Shown here piece after piece: positions 44,685 to 54,274 of a stretch of 64,000 bases of DNA. The number at the start of each line of letters is the position of its first letter. Within the stretch, counting starts at the first letter, position 1. Location: contig OY987299.1 of NCBI GenBank assembly GCA_963920635.1, forward strand, positions 131,561,373-131,625,372, given 5' to 3'. Origin of the DNA: Pseudeuparius sepicola. Lineage: Eukaryota > Arthropoda > Insecta > Coleoptera > Anthribidae. Position numbers and translations under genes: made by a program. The notes beneath the pieces were generated by a model. It worked only from the letters and a program-made list of their open reading frames with translations, made no database searches and had not been told where the DNA came from.

Positions 44685-45393
44685 TACAGGGTGCGTCACA
44701 TCTAAAGTCAGAGCCGAAAACACAAGGTAGAATTCGCTAAAATAAGCACATATGCTTAATAAACATTTGCTCAAAAACGCTTGGTTCTCCATATACAGAG
44801 TGTTGAAACTTTTCCAAATATTTTTTAATTTTTTTCTAGCCCGTTTAGGAATTATTTCATACATATTATGGGTTGTCATTTTGTGCAATAATTTGGCCCT
44901 GTTCAGATGAGCAGCGGCGTAGATACAAATAATTTTATTTTAAATGCCAGCATAATCACCTTGACACTAGTTTAAAAAATCCGAAATTACGAAGAAACTG
45001 TACCAGAAATAAAAAAATACCAAGAGGCACTTTTTGTTTCAAATTAAATGGGCTATCCAAAAAAGGCACAATTTTTGGTTTTGCACAGGGCCGTACTACT
45101 TTTTTTCTACAATTATTTCCAGTAACTATTTGTACCTACGCCGCTGGTGATTAGAACGGGGTCAAATTATTCCACAAAATGGCAACCGTCCAGTATATAA
45201 TGTGTACCAAATTTGGTTGGAATTCCTAAATGGGATCGAAAGAAATTAAAAAAATATGTTATTTTTGGAAAATTTTCAACACGCTGTATATGGAGAACCA
45301 AACTTTTTTGGGCTAATGTTTAGCATATGTGCTTATTTTAGCGAGTTCTACCTTGTGTTTTCGGCTCTGCCTTTAGATGTGACTCACCCTGTA
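44685..45393. mobile_element. O-family foldback with internal GC/AC-ended MITE
   Basis: It begins TACAGGGTGCGTCACATCTA and ends with the complement TGTGACTCACCCTGTA. Inner tips TACAGAGTGTTGAAA and CAACACGCTGTATATGG mirror each other. In the loop, CAGCGGCGTAGATACAAATA (about 44911) and TATTTGTACCTACGCCGCTG (about 45149) form the ends of a nested hAT-like MITE of about 240 bp. No clear 8-bp duplication was found for it. Confidence 0.75.
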
Positions 45394-45489
45394 TACTAGT
45401 ACCACCTATTGCTTGTTTTTACGTATGTAGGTATCTATTTTATTACATTATAATATGATTTTAATTGATCTTCTGTGTTCATCTGTAAA

Positions 45490-45545
45490 TTGTAGTGTCC
45501 TGAGGATGGCCAAATGAGGTGGTCGAAACGTCGACAGAAGAAAAA
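45490..45545 (+). repeat. fragment with GAGGATGGCC...TCGAAACGTCGACAG motif
   Basis: The arrangement CTGAGGATGGCC, then GGTGGTCGAAACGTCG, matches a motif I remember from the downstream parts of many invertebrate retroelements, including Penelope-like ones. It is short and carries no coding frame. It abuts the acceptor of the exon at 45601. Confidence 0.35.
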
Positions 45546-45600
45546 ATGCATTTTGTGAACTACTAACGTCCATGCTACTACACCTTTTGCCCAATTATAG

Positions 45601-45773
45601 GATTTGCCGTTGTCTCAACTGGTTACAGTGAAGTGACTCGTGAATCAGTAGCCTTTAACAATGAAATCGTGGCATCACCCTTGGCGTCCGGCCATCTGGC
45701 CCTTGAGGGCTCCTTCAAGTATACTACACCGGAAACGGCAGTTAGCTTTACCTTTATAATTACGGTTCATTAG
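45601..45773 (+). CDS. probable terminal coding exon, unknown protein
   Basis: A clear acceptor (pyrimidine-rich CACCTTTTGCCCAATTATAG at 45581-45600) is followed by a 57-codon frame with no ATG, ending in TAG at 45771-45773. It reads GFAVVSTGYSEVTRESVAFN, then NEIVASPLASGHLALEGSFK and YTTPETAVSFTFIITVH. Codon choice is balanced and gene-like, and the other two frames stop early. The exon begins in phase 1 (GA completes a split codon). The final stretch alternates hydrophobic residues as in a beta-rich secreted protein. I do not recognise the family. It is the best host-exon candidate in the window; upstream exons would have to lie before 45490 beyond repeats. Confidence 0.45.
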
Positions 45774-46240
45774 AACCTTACCGTATTATGAGGCGACAGA
45801 CCGAGGTAGCTATATGTAGCTCATAAAACACCGAAGAAAAGATTTTAGAATTTATCAAATTCTTGAGAAAAAAATTCACGACAAAGACAAAATTTTTGGC
45901 TTGACCACCTCGCGCTCCTTATATATTTGGTACAACGTGCTTTTTATCCATTACGTGGAATGAGATATGTTAAGTTTTTCAAAATAAATCTGCTAAAGAG
46001 GAAAATGGGAGAATACATCGATATTTAACAGGCGATATTTTAGTGATATCGTTAAAAAAATTCGATACAGTATCGATTCAGAATATCGATATGTTCTCTA
46101 AAAAGTCCCATTTCTACACCAAACCGAAATAATTCAAACCAAAGCAAACCAATGATTTTCTTTCACACAAAACAACACCACAAAAATCTATACACAAAAC
46201 CAAAATCCGTAAAATAAAGCGCAATCCTCATTTCCGTGCA
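45774..46240. other. spacer downstream of exon candidate
   Basis: It could contain a 3' UTR. AATAAA-like words occur (AAAATAAATC near 45983). TATCGAT-type motifs cluster at 46018-46090 (CATCGATATT, ATCGATTCAG, ATATCGATATG), resembling DREF or BEAF-like boundary sites. No gene. Confidence 0.35.
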
Positions 46241-46254
46241 CGGCACTGGTTATA

Positions 46255-46480
46255 CTGGCTTAACTGACCTACGTCGACACCTGCTCCGTGGATCTCCCAA
46301 ACGCCGACCAATCAAATCGCTACGCCCGCTTTCTTATTGGCTGCCTCCTTGACTAGGTCGACGTCGACCGCATAAAAACCTTTGAATTTTATACGGGTGA
46401 TTTCTGCTGATAATTCTGGTATTTTTACCAGTAGCAGAGCGTGGTAGATGCTATGAAATAGATCGCGCCCCGTATATCAC
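46255..46480 (+). promoter_or_regulatory. CCAAT/inverted CCAAT/TATA promoter-like segment with stem-loop
   Basis: GACCAATCAAAT (about 46307) and TTATTGGCTG (about 46335) are direct and inverted CCAAT boxes in a GC-richer context. They are followed by GCATAAAAACC (about 46370), a TATA-like box, and then a stem-loop with CTGGTA/TACCAG arms (46418-46433) within CTGCTG...AGCAG. The spacing suits a pol II promoter transcribed to the right, but no convincing first exon follows before 47136. Could also be a transposon leader. Confidence 0.35.
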
Positions 46481-47136
46481 TGTGTTCCAAGAGAGTTCAT
46501 TTATATTTTACCAGGGTAGCACCAGAACAGGCGCTACGGCAATAAAATAAGATACAAAATTCTTTTTTAACCATAATTAAACCGAACCTGGTATTAGTAG
46601 TAAAGAGAGATGAAGGAGGCAGGGAAGATAGATATTGCAGTAAAAACAATAGGCCAGGGAAAATATAATTTAACCTAGAAAAAAATACTAACTGCAATTT
46701 TGTTTTCATATCAAAGTTATAAGTAAATACGTTGGTAGAAACCAAAAATTAAACATTTTGAAAAAACGGAACCTTGAGTTACCTCAAAAACACCTATTTC
46801 TCGTTAGAAATTTCGAGCAAAAATGTTAACTGGATTTTTTTAGACTCTTTAGGTAAAAAATTTCCCTTGCTAACATATATTAAGAAATTAAACATTTTAA
46901 GAATATGGAAGTAACTTAGATCGACAAAGAGGGATAAAAATCGGATAATTTTCTATTTCGGCAAAAGCAAAAATATTAACTACGTTTTTATTGCAGATGG
47001 TCATTCAATTTTACAAACAGAATGTAACTTATACAAAATTAAACATTTATCTGAGCCGCATGTACGTCAGCTGTCTCTTCTCATTGGTATAGACTGGGCA
47101 AAAATATTAACTGTTTTTTTGTTTAACTTTTTACAA
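46481..47136. other. AT-rich spacer
   Basis: An 82-codon minus frame (46497-46745) is not recognisable. A recurring AAAATATTAACT phrase is found at about 46975, 47100 and again near 48005, suggesting a low-order dispersed repeat. Confidence 0.35.
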
Positions 47137-47913
47137 TACAGTGTGTCCCCGGATAGGTGTAACTATACTTGTAAACTTTTGTATTTTTCATTTTTCGGCA
47201 AAAAGTCATTCTTTATTAAAAGTTTTGCTTGTTTTGAAACTGGGAAATCCAATACCAGATTTTCGAAAAGTTATACAGGGCGTCCGAAAAGTTCAAAATA
47301 CTAAAATCGTGTCAAGAATAAAGTGCTATTTTTTTCAAAGTTAGCGAGAAATGTTATTTGAGAAAGCGGTTCCTAATACAACAAAAGGTCCAAATCTCCG
47401 ATATTAATAGATTCTAATAAACTTCAAGAAATATTATATTTTTAACTTTTTGACGTTTCTTTTTTATAAACAGACCCAGATCGGATGAACCTGTCTATGG
47501 TACGCCTCAAACACTTCGGGGCTTACATGTTTACTTGTTTTCCAATGCCTCCTGGATAAACCGTAATAACGCACATTATTGCTCTTAATATCTTGAACCA
47601 CATTTTAAAAAATCGACTATTTCGTGAATTTTATTAGAATCTATTAATATCTGAGATTTGGGCCCTTTGTTTTATTAGAAACCACTTCCTCGAATAACAT
47701 TTTCTGCTAGCTTTGAAAAAAGAGCACTTTACTCTTGAAACGATTTTAGTATTTTGAACTTTTCGGACGCCCTGTATAACTTTTCAAAAATATGGTATTG
47801 GATTTCCCAGTTTCAAAATAAGCAAAACTTTTTATAAAGAATGACTTTTTGCCGAAAAATGAAAAATAAAAAAGTTTACAAGTATAGTTACACCTATCCG
47901 GGGACACACTGTA
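47137..47913. mobile_element. S-family foldback
   Basis: It begins TACAGTGTGTCCCCGGATAG and ends with the complement at 47913. An inner second tip, TACAGGGCGTCCGAAAAGTT (about 47274), has its complement at about 47777. This implies one foldback grew by insertion of another at the same spot in both arms before folding, or by arm-to-arm gene conversion. The loop is at about 47460-47590. Confidence 0.85.
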
Positions 47914-48445
47914 TAACAATATTGAATCATATATAGCGAAATTAAACCTTTATTTACGGCGCATATAGGTCAACTGTCACTTGTCATTTCTTTAGGAAAG
48001 CAAAAATATTAACTGATTTTTTTTGTTTAACTTTTTACAATATAACTATATTAAATCACATATAGCGAAATTAAACATTTATTTACGGCGTATGTAGGTC
48101 AACTGTCATTTATCATTTCAAAATACTTCCGTTACCAATTTTTGTTTAATTTCAAAAAATTTAACAAGACTTAGTATCCACTTACAAAAGTTTAACAAAA
48201 ATCAGCCAGTTAATAATTTTGCTCTCAAAGACAGCTTCAAATTTCTTTAAAATGCGCTTTCCGGCGAAACAATAGGTATGTTTAATTTCAGAACAAACTG
48301 TTAATACTTGATTTTTAAGATAATTATAAATAATAAAAACGCAGTTAATATTTTTGCCCAACAAAATATTAGGCAAAATGTCATTTTTACATCATTCGGA
48401 TACTTGCGTAAACGTAATCTGTTTAATTTATCAATCTCAACTTTA
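47914..48445. other. AT-rich spacer with partial direct repeats
   Basis: GCGAAATTAAACCTTTATTTACGGCG (approximately, at 47936) recurs at about 48064 (period about 128) with GGTCAACTGTCA downstream of both. No gene. Confidence 0.5.
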
Positions 48446-49724
48446 TACAGGGTGATTCAGTTCCGGTGCTCAACATGGGGATCTCGGAAACCGTAACAGA
48501 TACGAAGTCGGTCAAATGGAGGCAAACTTGCGCCTTTGGGCGCCTAACAATATGCCGTTGAGAAGGTTAAAATAGTTTCATGGGTTGCTGAGATATTTAA
48601 GAAAAACCGAATTTTTGAAATTTAGATTTTATTTTTTTCTGGCGCCATTTGCAATAATATTGAAAAATAAATTATATTTTTTCGTTGCAACTTTTTCTGG
48701 ACTACATAATAGTATTTTTAGATTTTCGTGGCGACGTTTCGTTTTTGAAATAGAGGGATCATCTTCATTGTTTTCATACGGACCTGGATTTTTATTGCAT
48801 ATTTGGAAATGAATCTTTGTCCTGAGTACAACGATGTATGACACATACATATTTTTTCTCGTTTTAGCTGCTAAAATGCACATTCACTAAGAAAAGAATT
48901 AATACGGTCCTGGACTATGCACTTTTCTCTCTTTTTTTCAAAGCTATTCCAATTATAACAGGTGATCATTATTTTAATACCTACTGGATTAATTATTATT
49001 CTCCATGTTTGTCATATTTTGAAATTCTTTTTTATACTTTAGGTAAATATCAACAATAATTAGGTATATTACTAACGATAGTGAGATACATTTTATCTAA
49101 AGCATTGATTAATACGAATTCCTTATTCAATGCCTAAAGTATAAAAAATAATTTCAAAATATGACAAACATAGAGTTTAATTAATCCAGTGGGTATAAAA
49201 AATGATCACCTGTTATAATTGGAATAGCTTTGAAAAAAATAGAGAAAAATGCATAGTCCAGGACCGTATTAATTTTTTTGGTAGTAAATGTGCATTTTGG
49301 CGGCCAAAACGAGAAAAATTATATATGTGTCATACAACGTTGTACTCAAGAAAACGATTTATTTCGAAATATGGAATAACAAATCCAGGTCCGTATTTAA
49401 AAAAATGAAGATGATCCCTCAAAAACTAAACGTCGCCCCGAAAATCTAAAAATACCAGGACGTAGTCCAGAAAAAGTTGTAATGAAAAAGTACCTACAAT
49501 TTATTTTTCAATATTATCGCAAATGGCGCCAGAAAAAATAAAATCTAATTTTCAAAAATTCGGTTTTTCTTAAGTGTCTCAGCAACCCATGAAAATATTT
49601 TAACTTTCTCAACGGCATATTGTTAGGCGCCCAAAGGCGCAAGTTTGCCTCTGTTTGACCGACTTCGTATCTGTTACGGTTTCCGAGATCCCCATATTGA
49701 GCACCGGAACTGAATCACCCTGTA
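48446..49724. mobile_element. T-family foldback
   Basis: It begins TACAGGGTGATTCAGTTCCG and ends with the complement at 49724. The arms are about 560 bases. Subterminal ATGGGGATCTCGGAAACCG is shared with families H, Y and (weakly) A. The interior GACGTTTCGTTTTTGA and ACGGACCTGGATTTTT are shared with Y, showing distant common ancestry. The frames in the arms (68-84 codons) are incidental. Confidence 0.85.
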
Positions 49725-49799
49725 TACCTTACTTACTAATAAATGCAGCTTAAAATCAAGAGACTTTAGCAATACTATACTTAATGCGAGCAAAATCAC

Positions 49800-49984
49800 G
49801 GTTTCCCGATAGGTAAAATAACACAAAATTCCGGTTTCCCGCATTTTCGGCACATGCACAGCACCCGGGGGTGCGCGAGGGGCAGCTGCCAGCGCGGATG
49901 TCCAGATGCGAAGAGCCACTGGTTTTTCAGTTTCGTCCCCGATGGGCACAAAGGGCACTGGGGGCACAGGTAGACTCCCGGACA
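49800..49984 (-). other. GC-rich host island split by hAT copy 2
   Basis: Strongly GC-rich sequence runs from about 49840 into hAT copy 2 and resumes at 51077-51169 beyond it, since the 8-bp duplication marks the break. On the minus strand it is open for more than 60 codons, including SLPVPPVPFVPIGDETEKPV and ALRIWTSALAAAPRAPPG, a proline/alanine-rich low-complexity reading. It may be a disrupted exon or a CpG-rich regulatory island; there is no clear splice site. Confidence 0.35.
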
Positions 49985-50248
49985 CACGGGCGTAGCCAAG
50001 GGGGGGGTTTCGGGGGTTCAAACCCCCCCCCCCCCCGAAATAAGCAAAATATTACCTAATATTATACCGAAAAAATACGAGGAGTGAAGAGTTAAATTAT
50101 TATTACGTTTGAATATATGTAGTAATAGTAGCGCCTAGCGCCATCTTTTGACGAGAGGCAGACGCAGTTGCAGCCGAACTATTTTGTATTGTAGGGACAC
50201 TTTGCGTTGTTTCTCGATTATTCGCCACGCCCCTCGGTCGAAATGAGC

Positions 50249-50340
50249 GGAACTTTGTGGAAGTTCGTGGAAGTTTCTGGACGGCTACTGGGCTGCTATA
50301 TAAGCGGAGCCGCGGCGCGTGACCGCGCTTACGGCAGTAT
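50249..50340 (+). promoter_or_regulatory. heat-shock-like promoter of hAT copy 2
   Basis: GAA/TTC modules at 50249-50281 (GGAACTTTGTGGAAGTTCGT, then GGAAGTTTCTGGA) include the continuous trimer GAAgtTTCtgGA. TATATAA follows at 50297-50303, 16 bases downstream. An initiator-like GCAGTA lies near 50334. From about 50350 a purine-rich leader with GTGAA/GTGAAC repeats follows, as in insect hsp70 leaders. HSE spacing is imperfect in the outer modules. The promoter would drive the transposase-type transcript to the right. Confidence 0.6.
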
Positions 50341-50417
50341 TGTTCCATGCGAACTCGAAGCGAATAAAAGTGAAAAGTGGTGAACGAATAGTGAAGAGAA
50401 TTAAGTGTACCGTGTAA

Positions 50418-50660
50418 GTGAGTAATTTTAGTGCACTGTTATTCGATGACCTTGTTAAGGATAGATACGTGAATCATTATTACTGTCGAAAAATGGAGGG
50501 GGAAAAAAGGAAGGGTGATAAACCTAAAGGTATGGACTACTGGAAAAAGTGGTGTAGTCAAGGTCAAGGGGTTTCTAATAAAGAAACAAATTTGGATTTA
50601 GCTATCAAAGCTTCAGCTACCTTGCATGCTGATAAGAAGACTGCCTACCCCGAAATCTAG
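50418..50660 (+). pseudogene. hAT transposase N-terminal fragment (copy 2)
   Basis: 80 codons, SNFSALLFDDLVKDRYVNHY to HADKKTAYPEI-stop, nearly identical to copy 1 except GEKRKG for GKKRKG. A GTAAGT-like donor lies just upstream (CCGTGTAAGTGAG at about 50410), with an ATTTTAG acceptor-like sequence about 15 bases on, too close to be an intron. The downstream dimerisation frame is shifted by the 43-base deletion. No catalytic region is present. Confidence 0.6.
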
Positions 50661-51076
50661 TTTGGAATGCCTAGATATGTGCGATAAAAACCTTTATCCT
50701 AATATTTACACATTACTACAAGTCTTTCTCGAGCCTAAGGAGACTGAAAAACTATTTACGAAACACTACAAGTGAAAACAGACTTAATGGTTTGGCTCTA
50801 ATGAACATTCACTATGGAACAGAAATTCATGCAGATGAAGTAGTGGATATATTTAAAAGAAAAAGCCGAAGATTTCTTCTTTAATGGTTTTAGATTTAGC
50901 GTAGAGGAACGAAATTAATTTATCCATTTCATTTAAAGTTAAGAACTTTATAAATATGTCGTAGTTTTTCGGATGAATATATAGATATTAAATTTCATGT
51001 AAGTATATTTTTGTTGTTTTATTTACTTCTCAAACTAAACCCCCCCCCCAAAAACTAAATCCTGGCTACGCCCGTG

Positions 51077-51169
51077 CCCGGACAGATGCCAACGCGTCGG
51101 TAAGGTCACCCGGCGCGGCGCTAGAAATTATATGTTGTGTCCTATGGTGGCGGCACGGGGGCAAGGATT
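51077..51169. other. GC-rich host sequence between two hAT insertions
   Basis: This continues the island interrupted by hAT copy 2. It starts with the CCCGGACA duplication and ends with CAAGGATT, the target duplication of the next hAT. It includes GGTCACCCGGCGCGGCGC. Confidence 0.5.
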
Positions 51170-51424
51170 CAGTGGCGACGCGTGACAATCACTCTGAGAG
51201 GGGTAATAAAGGGTTGGGCTAAGTTATAGCTATATGAAAAAATAAAAAAAATTAAAACAAAAAAAAATCATTTTTAATCAAAACTCTGAACATTTGAAAC
51301 ACTTAAGACTACAGTCTAGTCTACACACAAGACAATCCGCAACTATTTGTTATTGTTAATATCAAACATTTTTGAAGAAAAAAAAAACAAAACTTATTAA
51401 ATATTTACAATACAAAAGGTAATC

Positions 51425-51648
51425 TTCTTTTTTTAATTTTTGAAAATCTATCGATAACTTTTTCGGGGTCGAATTTAATATCTCTATTTATATACATAAG
51501 CGCCAATCCAACTAATCTTTCTTGGTGAGTAGAGTAGCCAGATCTTTATATAGTCTATTTAAATAAGAAAAACTACGCTCTGCACTAGCAACGCTTTCTG
51601 GCAATACCACCAACAAAGACAGAGCTACGTTAATTGTAGGGTAAATAA
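51425..51648 (-). pseudogene. hAT transposase C-terminal dimerisation domain, frameshifted (second family)
   Basis: The minus strand reads YPTINVALSLLVVLPESVAS, then AERSFSYLNRLYKDLATLLT and KKD before a stop. One base shift continues RLVGLALMYINRDIKFDPEK, then VIDRFSKIKK. The ERSFS-x-L-x-RL-K block and RLVGLALM are the standard hAT dimerisation motif. The sequence differs from the other hAT family in the window, so it is an independent lineage. The single frameshift and loss of everything N-terminal (X repeat junction at 51649) make it a pseudogene. Confidence 0.75.
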
Positions 51649-51649
51649 G

Positions 51650-52243
51650 TTTTCTTGAAATCGGCAAAGAAGTGTCCCAAAATCGTCATTAAAAGCTCAG
51701 AAATCGGCACTGAAGTAACCCATTATTGTACGATTTTTTCAATAAGTAGGCCTTGGAGAGATGTAAACATCAAACGTCAGACGCGGAGCCATCGTCCGTC
51801 AAAAGTGACCAAATATTCAAAACCCATTTAACTATTCGTACACATTGCGAAATTGTTACCTATAGCAGCGCAATCTATCAGTATAAATATTTTAGTAGGT
51901 TCGAATATCAATAGATTTATTATGGAGGCTGAACAACAAGCAGCAGTTTGGTTTTTCTGTTCGAAGCCCCGTGTCTTTGTCATACTTCACCTAGGTAGAG
52001 CTATCGTCAAAGTCAAGCAACGCCGCGCATAGTCGGTTCATGGACGGGTGATCCCTTATTATTATTTTCTTGCATAATAAAACTTTTTTTACGATTTCAA
52101 AAAAAATATAATATGTACCTCGGCACTGAAGTTCTTTTTATGACTCATGTGGTTTATTTGCCTCGGCCAGAGGCCCCGCCAACTAAATTCCACATGAGTC
52201 ATAAAAAGTTGAACTTCAGTGCCTTGGTACATAAATAACTATT
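51650..52243 (+). mobile_element. X repeat copy 3 (5S-like core), nested in hAT remnant
   Basis: It starts CTTGAAATCGGCAAAGAAGT and contains the core TCAAAGTCAAGCAACGCCGC followed by GGTTCATGGACGGGTGATCC (about 52006-52054). It ends in the same hairpin as copy 1 (CTCGGCACTGAAGTTCTTTT with its complement to 52232). It is closely similar to 20661-21270. Confidence 0.7.
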
Positions 52244-52397
52244 GAAATGCAAAGCGCTTATGGCTGAATTTGGGGCACTTTCGATAGGAATGCCTTTCCA
52301 TTTTTCCATCCGTAAATAAATTTTTGGGGTAATTATAATTCCTGGGGGGGGGGTAATTACCCCCATTACCCCCCCCCCCCCCGACCCGTCGCCCCTG

Positions 52398-52650
52398 CAA
52401 GAATTTATAGGACACACTATAGGCAGGCTTTTGGGTGGAATGTGGAATCTATTATATAAAATAGAAAGGAAGAGTATTGGGGAAACGTTCCCTTGTTGTG
52501 GTAAAGGAAGAGCGATTTCTGAAAAACTTGGTTTGTTGCCAAATAGGAATTGGTTATTTCGTTTTTTCACGTTTTATTCAATGTCTCATAACTAAAAACC
52601 GGATAAAAAAATTGAAGAAATTACTTAAAAATTTTTACAAACAAAATTAA
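52398..52650. other. spacer
   Basis: Unremarkable sequence following the hAT target duplication. A 123-codon minus frame (52199-52570) crosses the hAT end and its G tract and is accidental. Confidence 0.4.
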
Positions 52651-53437
52651 AACCGACTTAAAAAATTTGCCCGTATGCACATTCCACTAAAAATTAAAAA
52701 AATTAACAAAAAATAACACAGACTTCACAAATTTGCCCGTATGCACATTTCAACAAAAAGTTTAGAAATATTTGTCTCTTTCTAAATTGAGATATATCTT
52801 ATTATTTGGCGACAGTCAAGGCAAGGAATGTAAATATATTTAGATATGAATATACATCATATCCTACATACATAATAAATTACTGTCACCGACTCCAAAG
52901 ATAACTCAATTTAGAAAGAGAAAAATATTTCTAAAATTTTGGTTGAAATGTGTATACGGGCAAATTTGTGAAGTCCGTATTATGTTTTGCTAATTTTTTT
53001 TAAACTTTGTGCATACGGGCAAATTTTTGAAGTCGGTTTTAATTTTTTTGTAAAAATTTTTTATTTCTTATTTTTTAATGAATTATTAGGAATTATCGAA
53101 ATCGGTCCAATATTAAATTCTATCCCCTATTTGTCCACCCTTTGGATTGAAATTTTTCTCTTCAAATTTAATTTCTCTTCAAATTTAAATGTGACCACCC
53201 CTAAGGTAACCACTTTCTAATAAAAAAAATCATCGAAATCGGTTTAGTATGAAATTTCATCTCCTATTTTTCCACCCTTAGGGGTGGAATTTTTTCTTTG
53301 ATTTTAAATGGGACTATTCTGTATATAAATAAAAAAAGAATTGTCCAAATCGGTTTATAAATGACGGAGTTCTGAGGTAACAAACATAAAAAAACATACA
53401 ACCGAATTGATAACCTCCTCCTTTTTTGAAGTCGGTT
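52651..53437. mobile_element. F-family TIR element, copy 2
   Basis: It begins AACCGACTTAAAAAATTTGC and ends TTTTTTGAAGTCGGTT. The internal palindrome (to about 53055) is followed by two or three degenerate tandem units (starts near 53095, 53229, 53340), fewer than in copy 1. Same orientation as 5218-6145. Confidence 0.75.
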
Positions 53438-53787
53438 AAAAATACATAAAAATATTAAACAAAAAGTCATTAAAAAGTACAAAATTTGTCGAAAAACATC
53501 GAATAAGCAAAGTAAGAAAAAATATTTTTTTAAAAACTATGTAAAGAAGTTCAAATGATCACGAAGAGAAGAAAAAACATAAAACCTAAAAAAAGCAAAA
53601 AAACACAAACAGCTATTTTAATATATAGGTACTTAGTTTGCTTTGTTGATTACAAAATTCGGTAAAAAGCATATAATGCTTAAAATCCGGTCTTTGTACT
53701 CATAACGTCTTGTTGTGAATATTTTCGATTTCAATGCAAACATTTTTTTTTCAATTTTTGTTAAAATAATCATCATAGTATGTGCGC
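53438..53787. other. AT-rich spacer
   Basis: No gene or repeat edge recognised. Confidence 0.4.
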
Positions 53788-54274
53788 TATACCCGATTAC
53801 TGAAAGAAGTCCCGATTTTGTCAGATGACATTCTCCACAAAATCCCTAGGAATTTTCTGTTAACCATGGGTATAACATTGGTATATGCGTCGCAACAAGT
53901 TAGTGACGTCACTAATTGATTTATGACGTGAAAAGTTACTCAAGTGATACGAAAAAAAGAACAATAAAATAAAAACCCTATTTCATCACGATTATACCGC
54001 TACAAATAAAAATAACTATGACTACAACTAATTTTAATAATAATTTCAAACGTCATGGAAACACATTCATTTTGGTATTTTGGTATAATCAGCTACTTGC
54101 GCCTACGTCTATGGTGCGCACTCAGGCAAATTTTATTTCGGTGTTGTGAAAGTGACAGTGAAGGTTTTCCGGATCGTTCAAAAAGGTTCAAACTTTGGGC
54201 AGTGAAAATATTCGCGGGTTTTGTACGTTTCGTGAGTTTTACCGTTATCTGTGTTGTTCTTGTTCGTGTTATTA

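Larger units (their letters stand above)
49985..51076 (+). mobile_element. hAT element copy 2 with perfect 8-bp target duplication
   Basis: It runs from CACGGGCGTAGCCAAGG to CCTGGCTACGCCCGTG and is flanked by CCCGGACA at 49977-49984 and 51077-51084. The 1092 bp are in plus orientation. The promoter is at 50249-50303, the N-terminal frame at 50418-50660 and the C-terminal part downstream. Relative to copies 1 and 3 it has lost about 43 bases (between CATTACTACA and GTCTTTCTCGAGCC at about 50720), which removes the start of the dimerisation motif and shifts its frame. Long G and C tracts lie just inside both ends. Confidence 0.95.
51170..52397 (-). mobile_element. second hAT family element, decayed, containing X repeat
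   Basis: The left end CAGTGGCGACGCGTG and right end GACCCGTCGCCCCTG are imperfect inverted repeats. They are flanked by CAAGGATT (51162-51169) and CAAGAATT (52398-52405), a 7-of-8 target duplication. The minus strand carries the end of a hAT transposase (51425-51648). X copy 3 (51650-52243) replaced or interrupted the middle. G/C homopolymer tracts lie at 52345-52382 just inside the right end, as in the other hAT family. Confidence 0.7.
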
